The notes under the pieces are model-generated. The model was not told the DNA's origin and searched no databases. It was given only the letters and a program-made list of their open reading frames with translations. A DNA stretch of 64,000 bases, taken from the NCBI RefSeq assembly GCF_010548245.1, contig NZ_JAAGLR010000910.1:18448-82447 (forward strand). The letters run 5' to 3'. The DNA is from Streptomyces sp. SID11385. GTDB lineage: Bacteria; Actinomycetota; Actinomycetes; Streptomycetales; Streptomycetaceae. Below, in pieces: positions 43,067 to 50,435 of the stretch (position 1 is the first letter of the stretch; each line of letters starts with the position of its first letter). The position numbers and the translations under genes were made by a program.

Positions 43067-45105
43067 GGAAGGACGTCTGGTCGGCCTGGCCCTCGCGCGA
43101 GGCACTCTCGCGGGAGAGCCGCCGCCGGGTGGTGAGCGAGGCCCGAACGGCCGCGACCCGGGGGATTCGGGTCACGCTGCTGGGCTTCCTCGTATGGATC
43201 AGCTACCGGCTGAATCCGGACGCGGGGCCGGCCCGGATGATCGCTGGGCTCGTCCTGGTCGTAGTCGCCATCGCCGCGCTGCGGCGCTTCTTCCGGGTCA
43301 CGGCGGAACAACGGCTCCGGGCCGCCGTTCCCTGCATCGCGACACTCCTTCTCTCGGGGGCGGGGGCCTACGGTCTCGGCTGGCAGGTGGCCGCGTCCGT
43401 GGCCTGGTGTCTTGCCGCGGTTGTCGCGCTGGAACGGTTGCCCCTCGGCTGGGGCGCTCCCGCGGCGTTCCTCGGGCTCGGGGGGTATTTCCTGACGGAC
43501 CGCGACGACTGGATCGCGACGCTGGTCACCTGCGGGGGGCTGGCCCTGGCGGGGTTGGTGACGCGGCTCGACGCGGAGGCGAGAGGCGCCGCGCACCGCC
43601 TGCTGATCGAGGAACGGGCGAGCCAGGCCGCCCGTGCGGAGTCCGCGGCGCTCGCGGAGCGGGCCAGGATCGCCAGAGAGATACACGACGTGCTGGCCCA
43701 CAGCCTCTCGGCACAGCTCGTCCACCTGGAGGCGGCCAGAATCCAGATCGAACAGGGCGCCGACCGCCGGCAGGTCCTGGAACGGGTCGTCGCGGCCCGG
43801 GGGATGGCTCGTGAGGGGCTGGAGGAGACCAGGCAGGCGCTGTCGGCGCTGCGCGGCGACATGGCGCCCGTGGCCCAGGCGCTCGCCGAGCTGGCCGCAC
43901 GGGAGGGCACGGTGCTCCGGGTCGAGGGCGAGGCGCGACCGGTCGCCGCGGAGGCGGGGCAGACGCTTCGCAGGGTCGCCCAGGAGGCGCTCACCAATGT
44001 GCGCAAGCACGCGCCGGGCGCGCGACCACAGCTGCGCCTCGTCTACGGCCCCGAGACCATCGAGCTGGAGGTCCGCAACGGGCCCGGACGGCAGCCGTGG
44101 GGGGAGCGGGTGGCGTGGGGCGAGCGCTCCCCCGAACACGAGGGGTTCGACGGGGCGGGGTGTGGTGAGCCGACCCGGCGCACCATGGGGGTTGAACCGG
44201 CTGAACCGGCTGAACCGGCCGAGCGGGCTGGGCGGGCCACGGGGGCTGAGCGGGCCGAGCAGACCGCTCGGGCTGAACGGGCGGAGGCAGCTGACCGGGC
44301 CGACCTGGCTGAGGCGGCTGAGCGGGCCGTACGGGCAGACACGAGTGAGCCGCCCGAACCGCTTGAACCAGCCGAACCGGCCACGGCCGAGCAGGCTGTG
44401 CGCGCCGAGCGGCCGGACAGGGCTGCGCGGATTGAACGGGCCGAGACAGATGAGCGGGCGGAGCGGGCTGAGCAGGCCACGGGGGCTGAGCGGACTGAAC
44501 CAGCCGAGCGGGCTTCGCAGACCACTCGGACTGAACGGGCCAAGGCGGACGAGCGAGCCGAACCGGCCGAAGCGCCTGAACCGGCCGAGGCGGCTGAGCG
44601 AGCCGAACCGGCCGAGGCGACTGAACGGGCCCAGCCGGGCGAGGCGGCTGAGGCGACTGAACGGGCCGAGCGGGCCGGGCAGGCCGCGCGCCCCGAGCGC
44701 CCCGAGCGACCCGAGCGGCCCGCGCGGGCTGAACGGGGCAAGCAGGCTGAGGGCACTTCGGCGCGTGTGCGGCCTGCGCCGCCTGAGGGCTCTGCGCGGG
44801 GCAAGCGCCTCGGAGGCGCTGAGCGGCGCGAGGCGAGGGCGGCGCTTGCGGCGGAGGCGGTGGCCGGGGCGGGCTCGGCGGAGCCGGAAAGGGCGGTGGG
44901 TCGGGGAGGAGCCGGAGGTAGGGCGGCGGGGGGAGACGCCGTGGGCGTGAGGGACGTCGGCGGAGCGGATCTGGCGGGGAGTGGCAGCGGCTACGGTGTG
45001 AGAGGCATGCGGGAGCGGGCCGAGTTGCTGGGCGGGACACTGTCGGCAGGGCCTCCGGAGGACGGTGAGGAAGGGTTCGTGGTGCGACTGAGGGTTCCGG
45101 CGTGA
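43063..45105 (+). CDS. NarL-type sensor histidine kinase with a large repeat insertion in its ATPase domain
   Basis: A 680-residue membrane kinase. Four to five hydrophobic segments fill residues 30-175. The HisKA_3 phosphoacceptor is His208 in ARIAREIHDVLAHSL. The ATPase domain has the N box (ALTNVRKHA, Asn312) and VRNGPG (~340), but the next expected motif, GYGVRGMRERAELLGG, comes only at residue 643. Between them lie ~290 residues, of which 377-563 are Ala-Glu-Arg/Pro repeats (see 44191-44750). Normal kinases of this class have about 10 residues here, forming the ATP lid. The frame stays open and both flanking motifs are intact, so it may be functional. It overlaps the response regulator start by 4 bp. 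Confidence 0.88.
   Translation: MRKDVWSAWPSREALSRESRRRVVSEARTAATRGIRVTLLGFLVWISYRLNPDAGPARMIAGLVLVVVAIAALRRFFRVTAEQRLRAAVPCIATLLLSGAGAYGLGWQVAASVAWCLAAVVALERLPLGWGAPAAFLGLGGYFLTDRDDWIATLVTCGGLALAGLVTRLDAEARGAAHRLLIEERASQAARAESAALAERARIAREIHDVLAHSLSAQLVHLEAARIQIEQGADRRQVLERVVAARGMAREGLEETRQALSALRGDMAPVAQALAELAAREGTVLRVEGEARPVAAEAGQTLRRVAQEALTNVRKHAPGARPQLRLVYGPETIELEVRNGPGRQPWGERVAWGERSPEHEGFDGAGCGEPTRRTMGVEPAEPAEPAERAGRATGAERAEQTARAERAEAADRADLAEAAERAVRADTSEPPEPLEPAEPATAEQAVRAERPDRAARIERAETDERAERAEQATGAERTEPAERASQTTRTERAKADERAEPAEAPEPAEAAERAEPAEATERAQPGEAAEATERAERAGQAARPERPERPERPARAERGKQAEGTSARVRPAPPEGSARGKRLGGAERREARAALAAEAVAGAGSAEPERAVGRGGAGGRAAGGDAVGVRDVGGADLAGSGSGYGVRGMRERAELLGGTLSAGPPEDGEEGFVVRLRVPA
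44191..44750 (+). repeat. 9-bp-period repeat encoding Ala-Glu-Arg/Pro units
   Basis: About 560 bp of degenerate 9-bp units such as CTGAACCGG, CTGAGCGGG and CCGAGCGGG. A longer duplication is visible: the block starting near 44229 (ATGAERAEQTARAERAEA) recurs near 44468 (ATGAERTEPAERASQTTR). The array lies wholly inside the histidine kinase gene and keeps its frame. Its strong base bias opens long frames on the opposite strand, which are not genes. Confidence 0.85.
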
Positions 45106-45905
45106 GCGCGCGGGTGGTGGTGGCCGACGACCAGTCGGTGGTCCGCGAGGGGATCGTGATGCTGCTCGGTCTGCTGCCGGGGATCGAGGTGGTGGGCTCG
45201 GCGCGGGACGGTGACGAGGCGGTGCGGCTCGTCGGAGAGCTGGCCCCGGACGTCGTCCTGATGGACCTGCGGATGCCACGCTGCGACGGGGTGGAGGCGA
45301 CCCGCAGAATCAGGGCGGAGCACCCGGGGACGCAGGTCGTCGTGCTGACCACGTACGCGGACGACCAGGACCTCTTCCCGGCCCTGCGCGCGGGGGCCAG
45401 GGGCTATCTCACGAAGGACGCCGGGGGCGAGGAGATCGTGCGCGCCATTGAGGACGTGCTGTCCGGTGAGGCGGGGCTCGCTCCGGGGATTCAGCGCCGC
45501 CTCCTCGACAGGATCGCGGGCGAGGACGCGGTCGACCGGGAGGCACCGCCCGGGACACCGGGCCGCTCGGCGGAGGGGGTGCAACCGGCGGCGGGGAGCG
45601 GGGGAGACGCTTCGCCAAGGGGTGGGCAGGCCCGGCCGACGGTGCGGGCGGAGGGACCTCCGGCGGGGCTTGGCGGGGGTGTGCCGCCGGACGGGCTGAC
45701 GGCGCGGGAGGCCGAGGTGCTGGCGCTCATCGCGCAGGGCCTGAGCAACGCGGACATCGCACGAGCGCTCCACGTGTCAGCCGCCACGGTGAAGACCCAC
45801 ATCAACAATCTGTTCGCCAAAGCGGGGCTCCGTGATCGGGCACAGGCCGTCCGATATGCCTATCTGCATGGGATAGTTACGCCACCGGGTTCCGCTCTCA
45901 CCTGA
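45102..45905 (+). CDS. NarL/LuxR-type response regulator
   Basis: A 267-residue regulator. The receiver domain has VVVADDQSVVREG, the phosphorylation site Asp55 in VVLMDLRMP and Lys in YLTKDAGG. The LuxR helix-turn-helix is LTAREAEVLALIAQGLSNAD and SAATVKTHINNLF. The linker (about residues 140-200) is longer than usual and rich in Gly, Pro and Ala, echoing the low-complexity insert in its kinase. Its GTG overlaps the kinase stop (GTGA). It probably binds the CCACCC dyads upstream of the operon, which is inference. Confidence 0.92.
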   Translation: MSARVVVADDQSVVREGIVMLLGLLPGIEVVGSARDGDEAVRLVGELAPDVVLMDLRMPRCDGVEATRRIRAEHPGTQVVVLTTYADDQDLFPALRAGARGYLTKDAGGEEIVRAIEDVLSGEAGLAPGIQRRLLDRIAGEDAVDREAPPGTPGRSAEGVQPAAGSGGDASPRGGQARPTVRAEGPPAGLGGGVPPDGLTAREAEVLALIAQGLSNADIARALHVSAATVKTHINNLFAKAGLRDRAQAVRYAYLHGIVTPPGSALT

Positions 45906-45999
45906 AAGGGTGAAATTTCCGGTCTCAGGTGCCTCGGGTCTTCCCGCACTGCTCATCCTTGTGCTCGCGGCTCAGCTCGCCGCGGACAAGGAGAGTTCG

Positions 46000-46476
46000 G
46001 TGGAAAAGCACGATGGTCGTGAAGCCGGACAGGTCCGGCTCGACGACCCCTGGCGGGATTCGCTCGCCTCCGGCTGGGACGGGGTGGACGGTGTCGGAGC
46101 CTCGACGCCCGTCATTCCCGCACCCGCCTCCGAGCCGGAGCCGGCCCGTCGGGCGGCGGACGTCTACCTGGAGGTGCAGCACAGCCCCGCATTCCAGGAA
46201 GTGCGTCGCCGTTATCGCAGCTTCGCCTTCCCGGCTGCCGCGGCGTTCTTCCTCTGGTACGTCGCCTATGTGATCGCCGCGACGATGGCGCCGGACCTGA
46301 TGGCGCGGCCGGTCGCCGGGGTGATCAACGTGGCGATGGTGGCGGGGCTCGCGCAGTTCGCCACCACCTTCCTGCTGACCTGGGCCTACGCCCGTCACGC
46401 ACGGCTGCGGCGGGACCGGGCGGCGCTCGAACTGCGCTGGGACACCCAGGAGATGACGCGAGGAGTGCGGCGTTGA
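46000..46476 (+). CDS. DUF485 membrane protein
   Basis: A 158-residue protein. The C-terminal DUF485 domain starts near FQEVRRRYRSFAFPAAAAFF and has two membrane segments. DUF485 proteins (YjcH type) are encoded just before acetate-type sodium symporters and are thought to assist them. The GTG at 46000 has AAGGAGAG upstream; the 50-60 preceding in-frame codons lack a ribosome binding site. Its stop overlaps the start of the symporter by 4 bp. Confidence 0.85.
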   Translation: MEKHDGREAGQVRLDDPWRDSLASGWDGVDGVGASTPVIPAPASEPEPARRAADVYLEVQHSPAFQEVRRRYRSFAFPAAAAFFLWYVAYVIAATMAPDLMARPVAGVINVAMVAGLAQFATTFLLTWAYARHARLRRDRAALELRWDTQEMTRGVRR

Positions 46477-48065
46477 GCAGCAACCACGAGACCCTGGCGC
46501 TGGTGTTGTTCAGCGCCTTCGTAGTGGTCACCCTGGGCATCACGACCTGGGTCAGCCGCAACAGGCACGGTTCGGCGGAGGAGTTCTACGCCGGCGGGCG
46601 GCTCTTCACCCCGATGGAGAACGGATTCGCCATCGCGGGGGACTACATGTCCGCCGCCTCGTTCCTCGGCATCGCGGGACTCATCGCGCTCGTCGGCTAC
46701 GACGGGCTGCTCTACTCGGTCGGCTTCCTCGTCGCCTGGCTCGTCGTGCTGCTGCTCGTCGCCGAACTGGTCCGCAACTGCGGCAGGTTCACCCTGGCGG
46801 ACGTGGTGGCGGCGCGGATGAGCGCGCCGCGGCTGAGGCTCGCGACCGGGTCCGCCTCGGTCACCGTCTCGGTGCTCTATCTCGTCGCGCAGATGGTCGG
46901 CGCGGGCTCTCTCGTCGCGCTGCTCCTCGGCGGTACGAGCGGGGCGGCGCGGGTGTGGACCGTCATCGGGGTGGGCGCGCTCATGATCATCTACGTCTCG
47001 TTCGGCGGGATGCGGGCCACGACGTGGATCCAGATCGTGAAGGCGGTGCTTTTGATGGCCGGTGCCGTCACCCTGACCGTCCTCGTCCTGCTCCGCTTCC
47101 ACGGCGATGTGAACCAGCTGCTCAAGAGCGCCGCCGAACGCAGCGGCCACGGTCTGGACTTCCTCAAGCCGGGCTTGCAGTACGGCGGTGGCTGGGTTTC
47201 CCGTTTCGACTTCATCAGTCTCGGCCTCGCCCTCGTGCTCGGCACCGCGGGGCTGCCGCACATCCTGTCGCGCTTCTACACCGTCCCGACGGCTCGCGCG
47301 GCGCGGCGTTCGGTGGTCTGGTCGATCGGGCTCATCGGCGCGTTCTACCTCATGACGATCGTCCTGGGCTTCGGTGCCGCCGCGCTCGTCGGCTCGGACG
47401 CGGTGCGCCGTTCCAACGCGGCCGGGAACACGGCGATCCCGCTGCTCGCCCTCGATCTCGGCGGCGGCGAGAACTCCGCGGGAGGCACGATCCTCTTCGC
47501 CGTGGTCGCCGCGGTCGCCTTCGCGACGATCCTCGCCGTCGTCGCCGGCATCACCCTCGCCTCCTCCGCCTCCGTCGCCCACGACCTCTACGCGACACTG
47601 CACCGCCCCGGGCGCAAGCAGCGCAGCGAGGTCGCCGTGGCGCGGCTCGCGGCGGTCGGTATCGGTGTGCTGGCGATCGCGCTGAGTCTGCTCGTGAGCA
47701 ACCTCAACGTCGCCTTCCTCGTGGGCCTCGCCTTCGCGGTCGCGGCCTCGGCGAACCTGCCGGTCCTGCTCTACTCGCTCTTCTGGCGCCGGTTCACGAC
47801 GCGGGGCGGGGTCTGGTCCGTGTACGGCGGACTCGTGCCCGCGCTGCTGCTCGTGATCTTCTCGCCCGTCGTCTCCGGCGGCCCCAACTCCATCATTTCG
47901 GGCGTCGACTTCCACCTCTTCCCGCTGGAGAATCCCGGGCTGGTCTCGATCCCGCTCGGCTTCCTCTTCGGCTGGATCGGGACGGTCACGTCCAAGGAGA
48001 CGTCGGACGAGGCGAGGCACGCGGAGACCGAGGTGCGTTCCCTCACCGGGGCGGGAGCGGTCTGA
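46473..48065 (+). CDS. sodium:solute symporter, acetate permease (ActP)-like
   Basis: A 530-residue transporter with about 13 membrane segments of the SSS family. The N-terminal block SAEEFYAGGRLFTPMENGFA and IAGDYMSAASFLGIAGLIAL, plus GLALVLGTAGLPHILSRFYT, are typical of ActP/MctC-like cation-acetate or monocarboxylate symporters. It probably imports short carboxylates. The TTG start at 46473 overlaps the DUF485 stop (TTGA). A 19-bp-stem terminator follows at 48089-48130. Confidence 0.9.
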   Translation: MSSNHETLALVLFSAFVVVTLGITTWVSRNRHGSAEEFYAGGRLFTPMENGFAIAGDYMSAASFLGIAGLIALVGYDGLLYSVGFLVAWLVVLLLVAELVRNCGRFTLADVVAARMSAPRLRLATGSASVTVSVLYLVAQMVGAGSLVALLLGGTSGAARVWTVIGVGALMIIYVSFGGMRATTWIQIVKAVLLMAGAVTLTVLVLLRFHGDVNQLLKSAAERSGHGLDFLKPGLQYGGGWVSRFDFISLGLALVLGTAGLPHILSRFYTVPTARAARRSVVWSIGLIGAFYLMTIVLGFGAAALVGSDAVRRSNAAGNTAIPLLALDLGGGENSAGGTILFAVVAAVAFATILAVVAGITLASSASVAHDLYATLHRPGRKQRSEVAVARLAAVGIGVLAIALSLLVSNLNVAFLVGLAFAVAASANLPVLLYSLFWRRFTTRGGVWSVYGGLVPALLLVIFSPVVSGGPNSIISGVDFHLFPLENPGLVSIPLGFLFGWIGTVTSKETSDEARHAETEVRSLTGAGAV

Positions 48066-48088
48066 GCGTCCCCCCTGCCGACCGGACA

Positions 48089-48130
48089 CGGATACGGGCG
48101 TCCTCCCACGCGGGAGGACGCCCGTATCCG
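48089..48130. terminator. bidirectional terminator after the symporter
   Basis: A perfect 19-bp stem (CGGATACGGGCGTCCTCCC, 48089-48107, with 48112-48130) and an ACGC loop, between convergent genes. Confidence 0.88.
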
Positions 48131-48135
48131 TACGT

Positions 48136-49080
48136 TCAGTGCGCGGGAGCTTCGGCCGCCAGCCGGGCGACCTCGAAGCGGGCCGGGAGGGCGGGGGCCG
48201 CGTCGCAGCTCTCGGGGCGCGCGTCCTCGGCGACGGTACGCACCACCTCGGCCGTCCAGCGGCGGCCGTCGCGGTGCTCCACGCGGACGCGGTGCACGGC
48301 GGGGGCCTCGCCCGGCGGCAGGGTGCGTACGGTCAGCGCTTCGGCCCGCTCCTCGCCCGTTTCCGCGCGTACCGCCAACTCGGCGGACTGTTCCGGGCGT
48401 TCCCAGACGGAGCGGCCCCGGCAACCGTCGAGGAGGACGCGGCCGGAGGCGGCGGCACGCTGGGCCGCCAGGGCCAGGGCGGCGTCCGCGCGCCCGTAGG
48501 CGTAGCCGTACGGGAGGACGAGCAGCGTGGGGGAGAAGCGGTGGCCGCCGAGGTGCGTCACCTCCCAGAGGCCCTCCGTGCCCGCCGCGTGCAGTTCGGC
48601 GGCGAGGGGGCGGCCGAGGAGCGCGCAGCAGCGGTCGCGCTTGCCGTTGGCGCAGACACAGACGAGCGGGGCACCCGTGTAAGGGGTGCCGGCGAGGCCG
48701 TCGGCCGCGTCGAGGAAGGAGGCGGCATTGCCCGCGCCGAGTTCCTTCAGGTCCAGGCCGAGGAGGCGTTCGGCGTCCTCGGCCGACTCGATCTCCGCCT
48801 CGTGCACCCAGCCCCGGCCGGGCACGACGTGCGCGGCGAAGACCCGGCGCGTGGAGGTGGGCGCGGTGCGGCCGGGGCGGCGGATGAGGCCGAGGCGCAC
48901 GCCGGTGCCGCGCGCGGCCTCCTCCAGGCGTCGTCCGAGGACGGGATCGAGGCGGCTGGACGTCAGCGCCTTGGCGCCCCACGGGCCCGGTTGTTCGACG
49001 AGGAGCCAGGTGCGGGCGGTGGCCGCCGTTCCGGCGAGGGGCTCGCCGAGGGCACGCGAGGCGGTGGCGCAGATACTCAC
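48136..49080 (-). CDS. sucrase/ferredoxin-like family protein, iron regulated
   Basis: A 314-residue protein of the sucrase/ferredoxin-like family with a thioredoxin-like [2Fe-2S] fold. Likely cluster ligands are in PLVCVCANGKRDRCCA; HLGGHRFSPTLLVLPYG is the conserved C-terminal block. The GTG at 49080 abuts an iron box whose TTAGGCT also serves as the -10 element, giving a leaderless, iron-repressed transcript. Such control suggests a role in iron release from siderophores or in iron homeostasis; this is inference. The reading frame is also open upstream of the GTG, but a start there would not fit the promoter. Confidence 0.85.
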   Translation of the reverse strand: MSICATASRALGEPLAGTAATARTWLLVEQPGPWGAKALTSSRLDPVLGRRLEEAARGTGVRLGLIRRPGRTAPTSTRRVFAAHVVPGRGWVHEAEIESAEDAERLLGLDLKELGAGNAASFLDAADGLAGTPYTGAPLVCVCANGKRDRCCALLGRPLAAELHAAGTEGLWEVTHLGGHRFSPTLLVLPYGYAYGRADAALALAAQRAAASGRVLLDGCRGRSVWERPEQSAELAVRAETGEERAEALTVRTLPPGEAPAVHRVRVEHRDGRRWTAEVVRTVAEDARPESCDAAPALPARFEVARLAAEAPAH

Positions 49081-49099
49081 AAAGGTGAGCCTAACCGCA
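49081..49099 (-). promoter_or_regulatory. iron box (DmdR/IdeR operator) at a leaderless start
   Basis: Read on the minus strand, TGCGGTTAGGCTCACCTTT matches the Streptomyces iron-box consensus TTAGGTTAGGCTCACCTAA at 15 of 19 positions. TAGGCT inside the box is 7 bp from the GTG start. Confidence 0.82.
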
Positions 49100-49160
49100 C
49101 CGGAACAAGGCCGCCCTCCGGCCAGGGCACCGGGCGCGCTGTCGGCCCCGCCCGCGCCCC

Positions 49161-49212
49161 GTCCGCAGTCCCGCGTGCGCACCTCCGCACTCCCGCGTGC
49201 GCACGTCCGCAG
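49161..49212. repeat. 22-bp tandem repeat upstream of the lacI-type gene
   Basis: Two 22-bp copies (49161-49182 and 49183-49204, differing at two bases; core CCCGCGTGCGCAC) and a third partial copy GTCCGCAG (49205-49212), between the iron-regulated gene and the LacI-family gene. Confidence 0.7.
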
Positions 49213-49230
49213 CGGGAAGAGCAGAATCCG

Positions 49231-49293
49231 GCGGAATTCCGCAGCGGAATTTTCAGAAACCCCGCAAACCGCTTGCGGTCCTTGCGCTAATCT
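49231..49293 (+). promoter_or_regulatory. candidate operators and leaderless promoter of the LacI-type gene
   Basis: GCGGAATTCCGC (49231-49242) is a perfect 12-bp palindrome and ACCGCTTGCGGT (49268-49279) is another 12-bp dyad. TAATCT (49288-49293) is a -10 hexamer 7 bp before the ATG at 49301. The second dyad overlaps the promoter and fits autorepression. Confidence 0.5.
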
Positions 49294-49300
49294 TTCGGCC

Positions 49301-50308
49301 ATGACACGTCGACTAGCCCAAGTGGCCCAGAAGGTCGGAGTCAGCGAGGCCACGGTCAGCCGAGTCCTCAACGGCAAGCCGGGGGTGTCCGAAAACACGC
49401 GCCAAGCGGTGCTCTCGGCGCTCGACGTGCTCGGCTACGAGCGGCCCACGCAGTTGCGCGGGGAGCGGGCCCGTCTCGTCGGTCTCGTCCTGCCCGAGTT
49501 GCAGAACCCGATCTTCCCGGCCTTCGCCGAGGTCATCGGCGGGGCGCTCGCGCAGCAGGGCCTCACGCCCGTCCTGTGCACGCAGACCAAGGGCGGCGTC
49601 TCCGAGGCCGATTACGTCGATCTCCTGCTGCAACAGCAGGTCTCCGGGGTGGTCTTCGCCGGTGGGCTGTACGCGCAGGCCGAGGCGCCCCACGACCACT
49701 ACCGCCGCCTCGCGGAGCGCCGTATCCCCGTCGTGCTCATCAACGCGGCGATCGAGCAGCTCGGCTTCCCCGGTGTCTCCTGCGACGACGCGGTCGCCGT
49801 CGAGCAGGCGTGGCGCCACCTCTCCTCGCTCGGCCACGAGCGCATCGGGCTCGTCCTCGGCCCGGCCGACCACGTTCCCTCGCAGCGCAAGCTCGCCGCC
49901 GCCCGGCAGCTCGCCGCCGCGGAGGGCCGCGAACTGCCCGAGGCGCACGTCGTCCGGGCGATGTTCTCGCTGGAGGGCGGACAGGCGGCCGCGGCCCGCC
50001 TCCTCGACCAGGGCGTCACGGGTTTCGTGTGCGCGAGCGACCCGTACGCGCTCGGCGTGATCCGCGCGGCGAAGCGGCGCGGACTGTCCGTGCCGGGCGA
50101 GGTCTCCGTGGTCGGCTTCGACGACTCCGCCTTCATGAACTGCACGGAACCCCCGCTCACCACCGTGCGCCAGCCCATCGAGGCGATGGGACGGGCGGCG
50201 GTCGACCTGCTCGCGGTGCAGATCGCGGGGGCGACGGCGGCGGCCGAGGAGCTGCTGTTCGAACCGGAGCTGGTGGTACGGGGCTCGACGGGGCAGGCGC
50301 CGCGCTGA
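49301..50308 (+). CDS. LacI/GalR-family transcriptional regulator
   Basis: A 335-residue regulator. The N-terminal helix-turn-helix is LAQVAQKVGVSEATVSRVLN with the hinge helix around RQAVLSALDVLGYERP; the periplasmic-binding-protein-like sensor domain follows (LVGLVLPELQNPIFPAF, VVGFDDSAFMNCTEPPLTT). It probably senses a sugar. No sugar transport or hydrolase genes are adjacent, so its target may be elsewhere. It is leaderless (TAATCT, 7 bp) and ends before a hairpin at 50368-50400. Confidence 0.93.
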   Translation: MTRRLAQVAQKVGVSEATVSRVLNGKPGVSENTRQAVLSALDVLGYERPTQLRGERARLVGLVLPELQNPIFPAFAEVIGGALAQQGLTPVLCTQTKGGVSEADYVDLLLQQQVSGVVFAGGLYAQAEAPHDHYRRLAERRIPVVLINAAIEQLGFPGVSCDDAVAVEQAWRHLSSLGHERIGLVLGPADHVPSQRKLAAARQLAAAEGRELPEAHVVRAMFSLEGGQAAAARLLDQGVTGFVCASDPYALGVIRAAKRRGLSVPGEVSVVGFDDSAFMNCTEPPLTTVRQPIEAMGRAAVDLLAVQIAGATAAAEELLFEPELVVRGSTGQAPR

Positions 50309-50367
50309 ACCCGCGCGCCGAACCCGCGGTCACCCGCGCGTCGCACGCCCCCCGCCCGCCCGCGCCT

Positions 50368-50400
50368 CGCACGCCCCCTGCCACCCGCGTGGGGCGTGCG
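50368..50400. terminator. hairpin after the LacI-type gene
   Basis: A perfect 10-bp stem (CGCACGCCCC, 50368-50377, with 50391-50400) and a 13-nt loop. The same TCGCACGCCCC also occurs at 50341-50351. Confidence 0.6.
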
Positions 50401-50423
50401 CGCGGCGCCGGGGCGGGGGTTCG

Positions 50424-50429
50424 TAGGCT
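50424..50429 (+). promoter_or_regulatory. -10 hexamer of the CobW-type gene (leaderless)
   Basis: TAGGCT ends 6 bp before the GTG at 50436 with no ribosome binding site between. No Zur box was seen nearby. Confidence 0.55.
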
Positions 50430-50435
50430 GGGGCG

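Noticed and set aside
42868..45279. Very long open frames on the minus strand opposite the histidine kinase (about 800 codons)
   Set aside because: They are caused by the base bias of the 9-bp repeat and the GC-rich kinase gene; the translation is Pro/Arg/Ser repeats with no domain, and the plus-strand kinase and regulator motifs are unambiguous.
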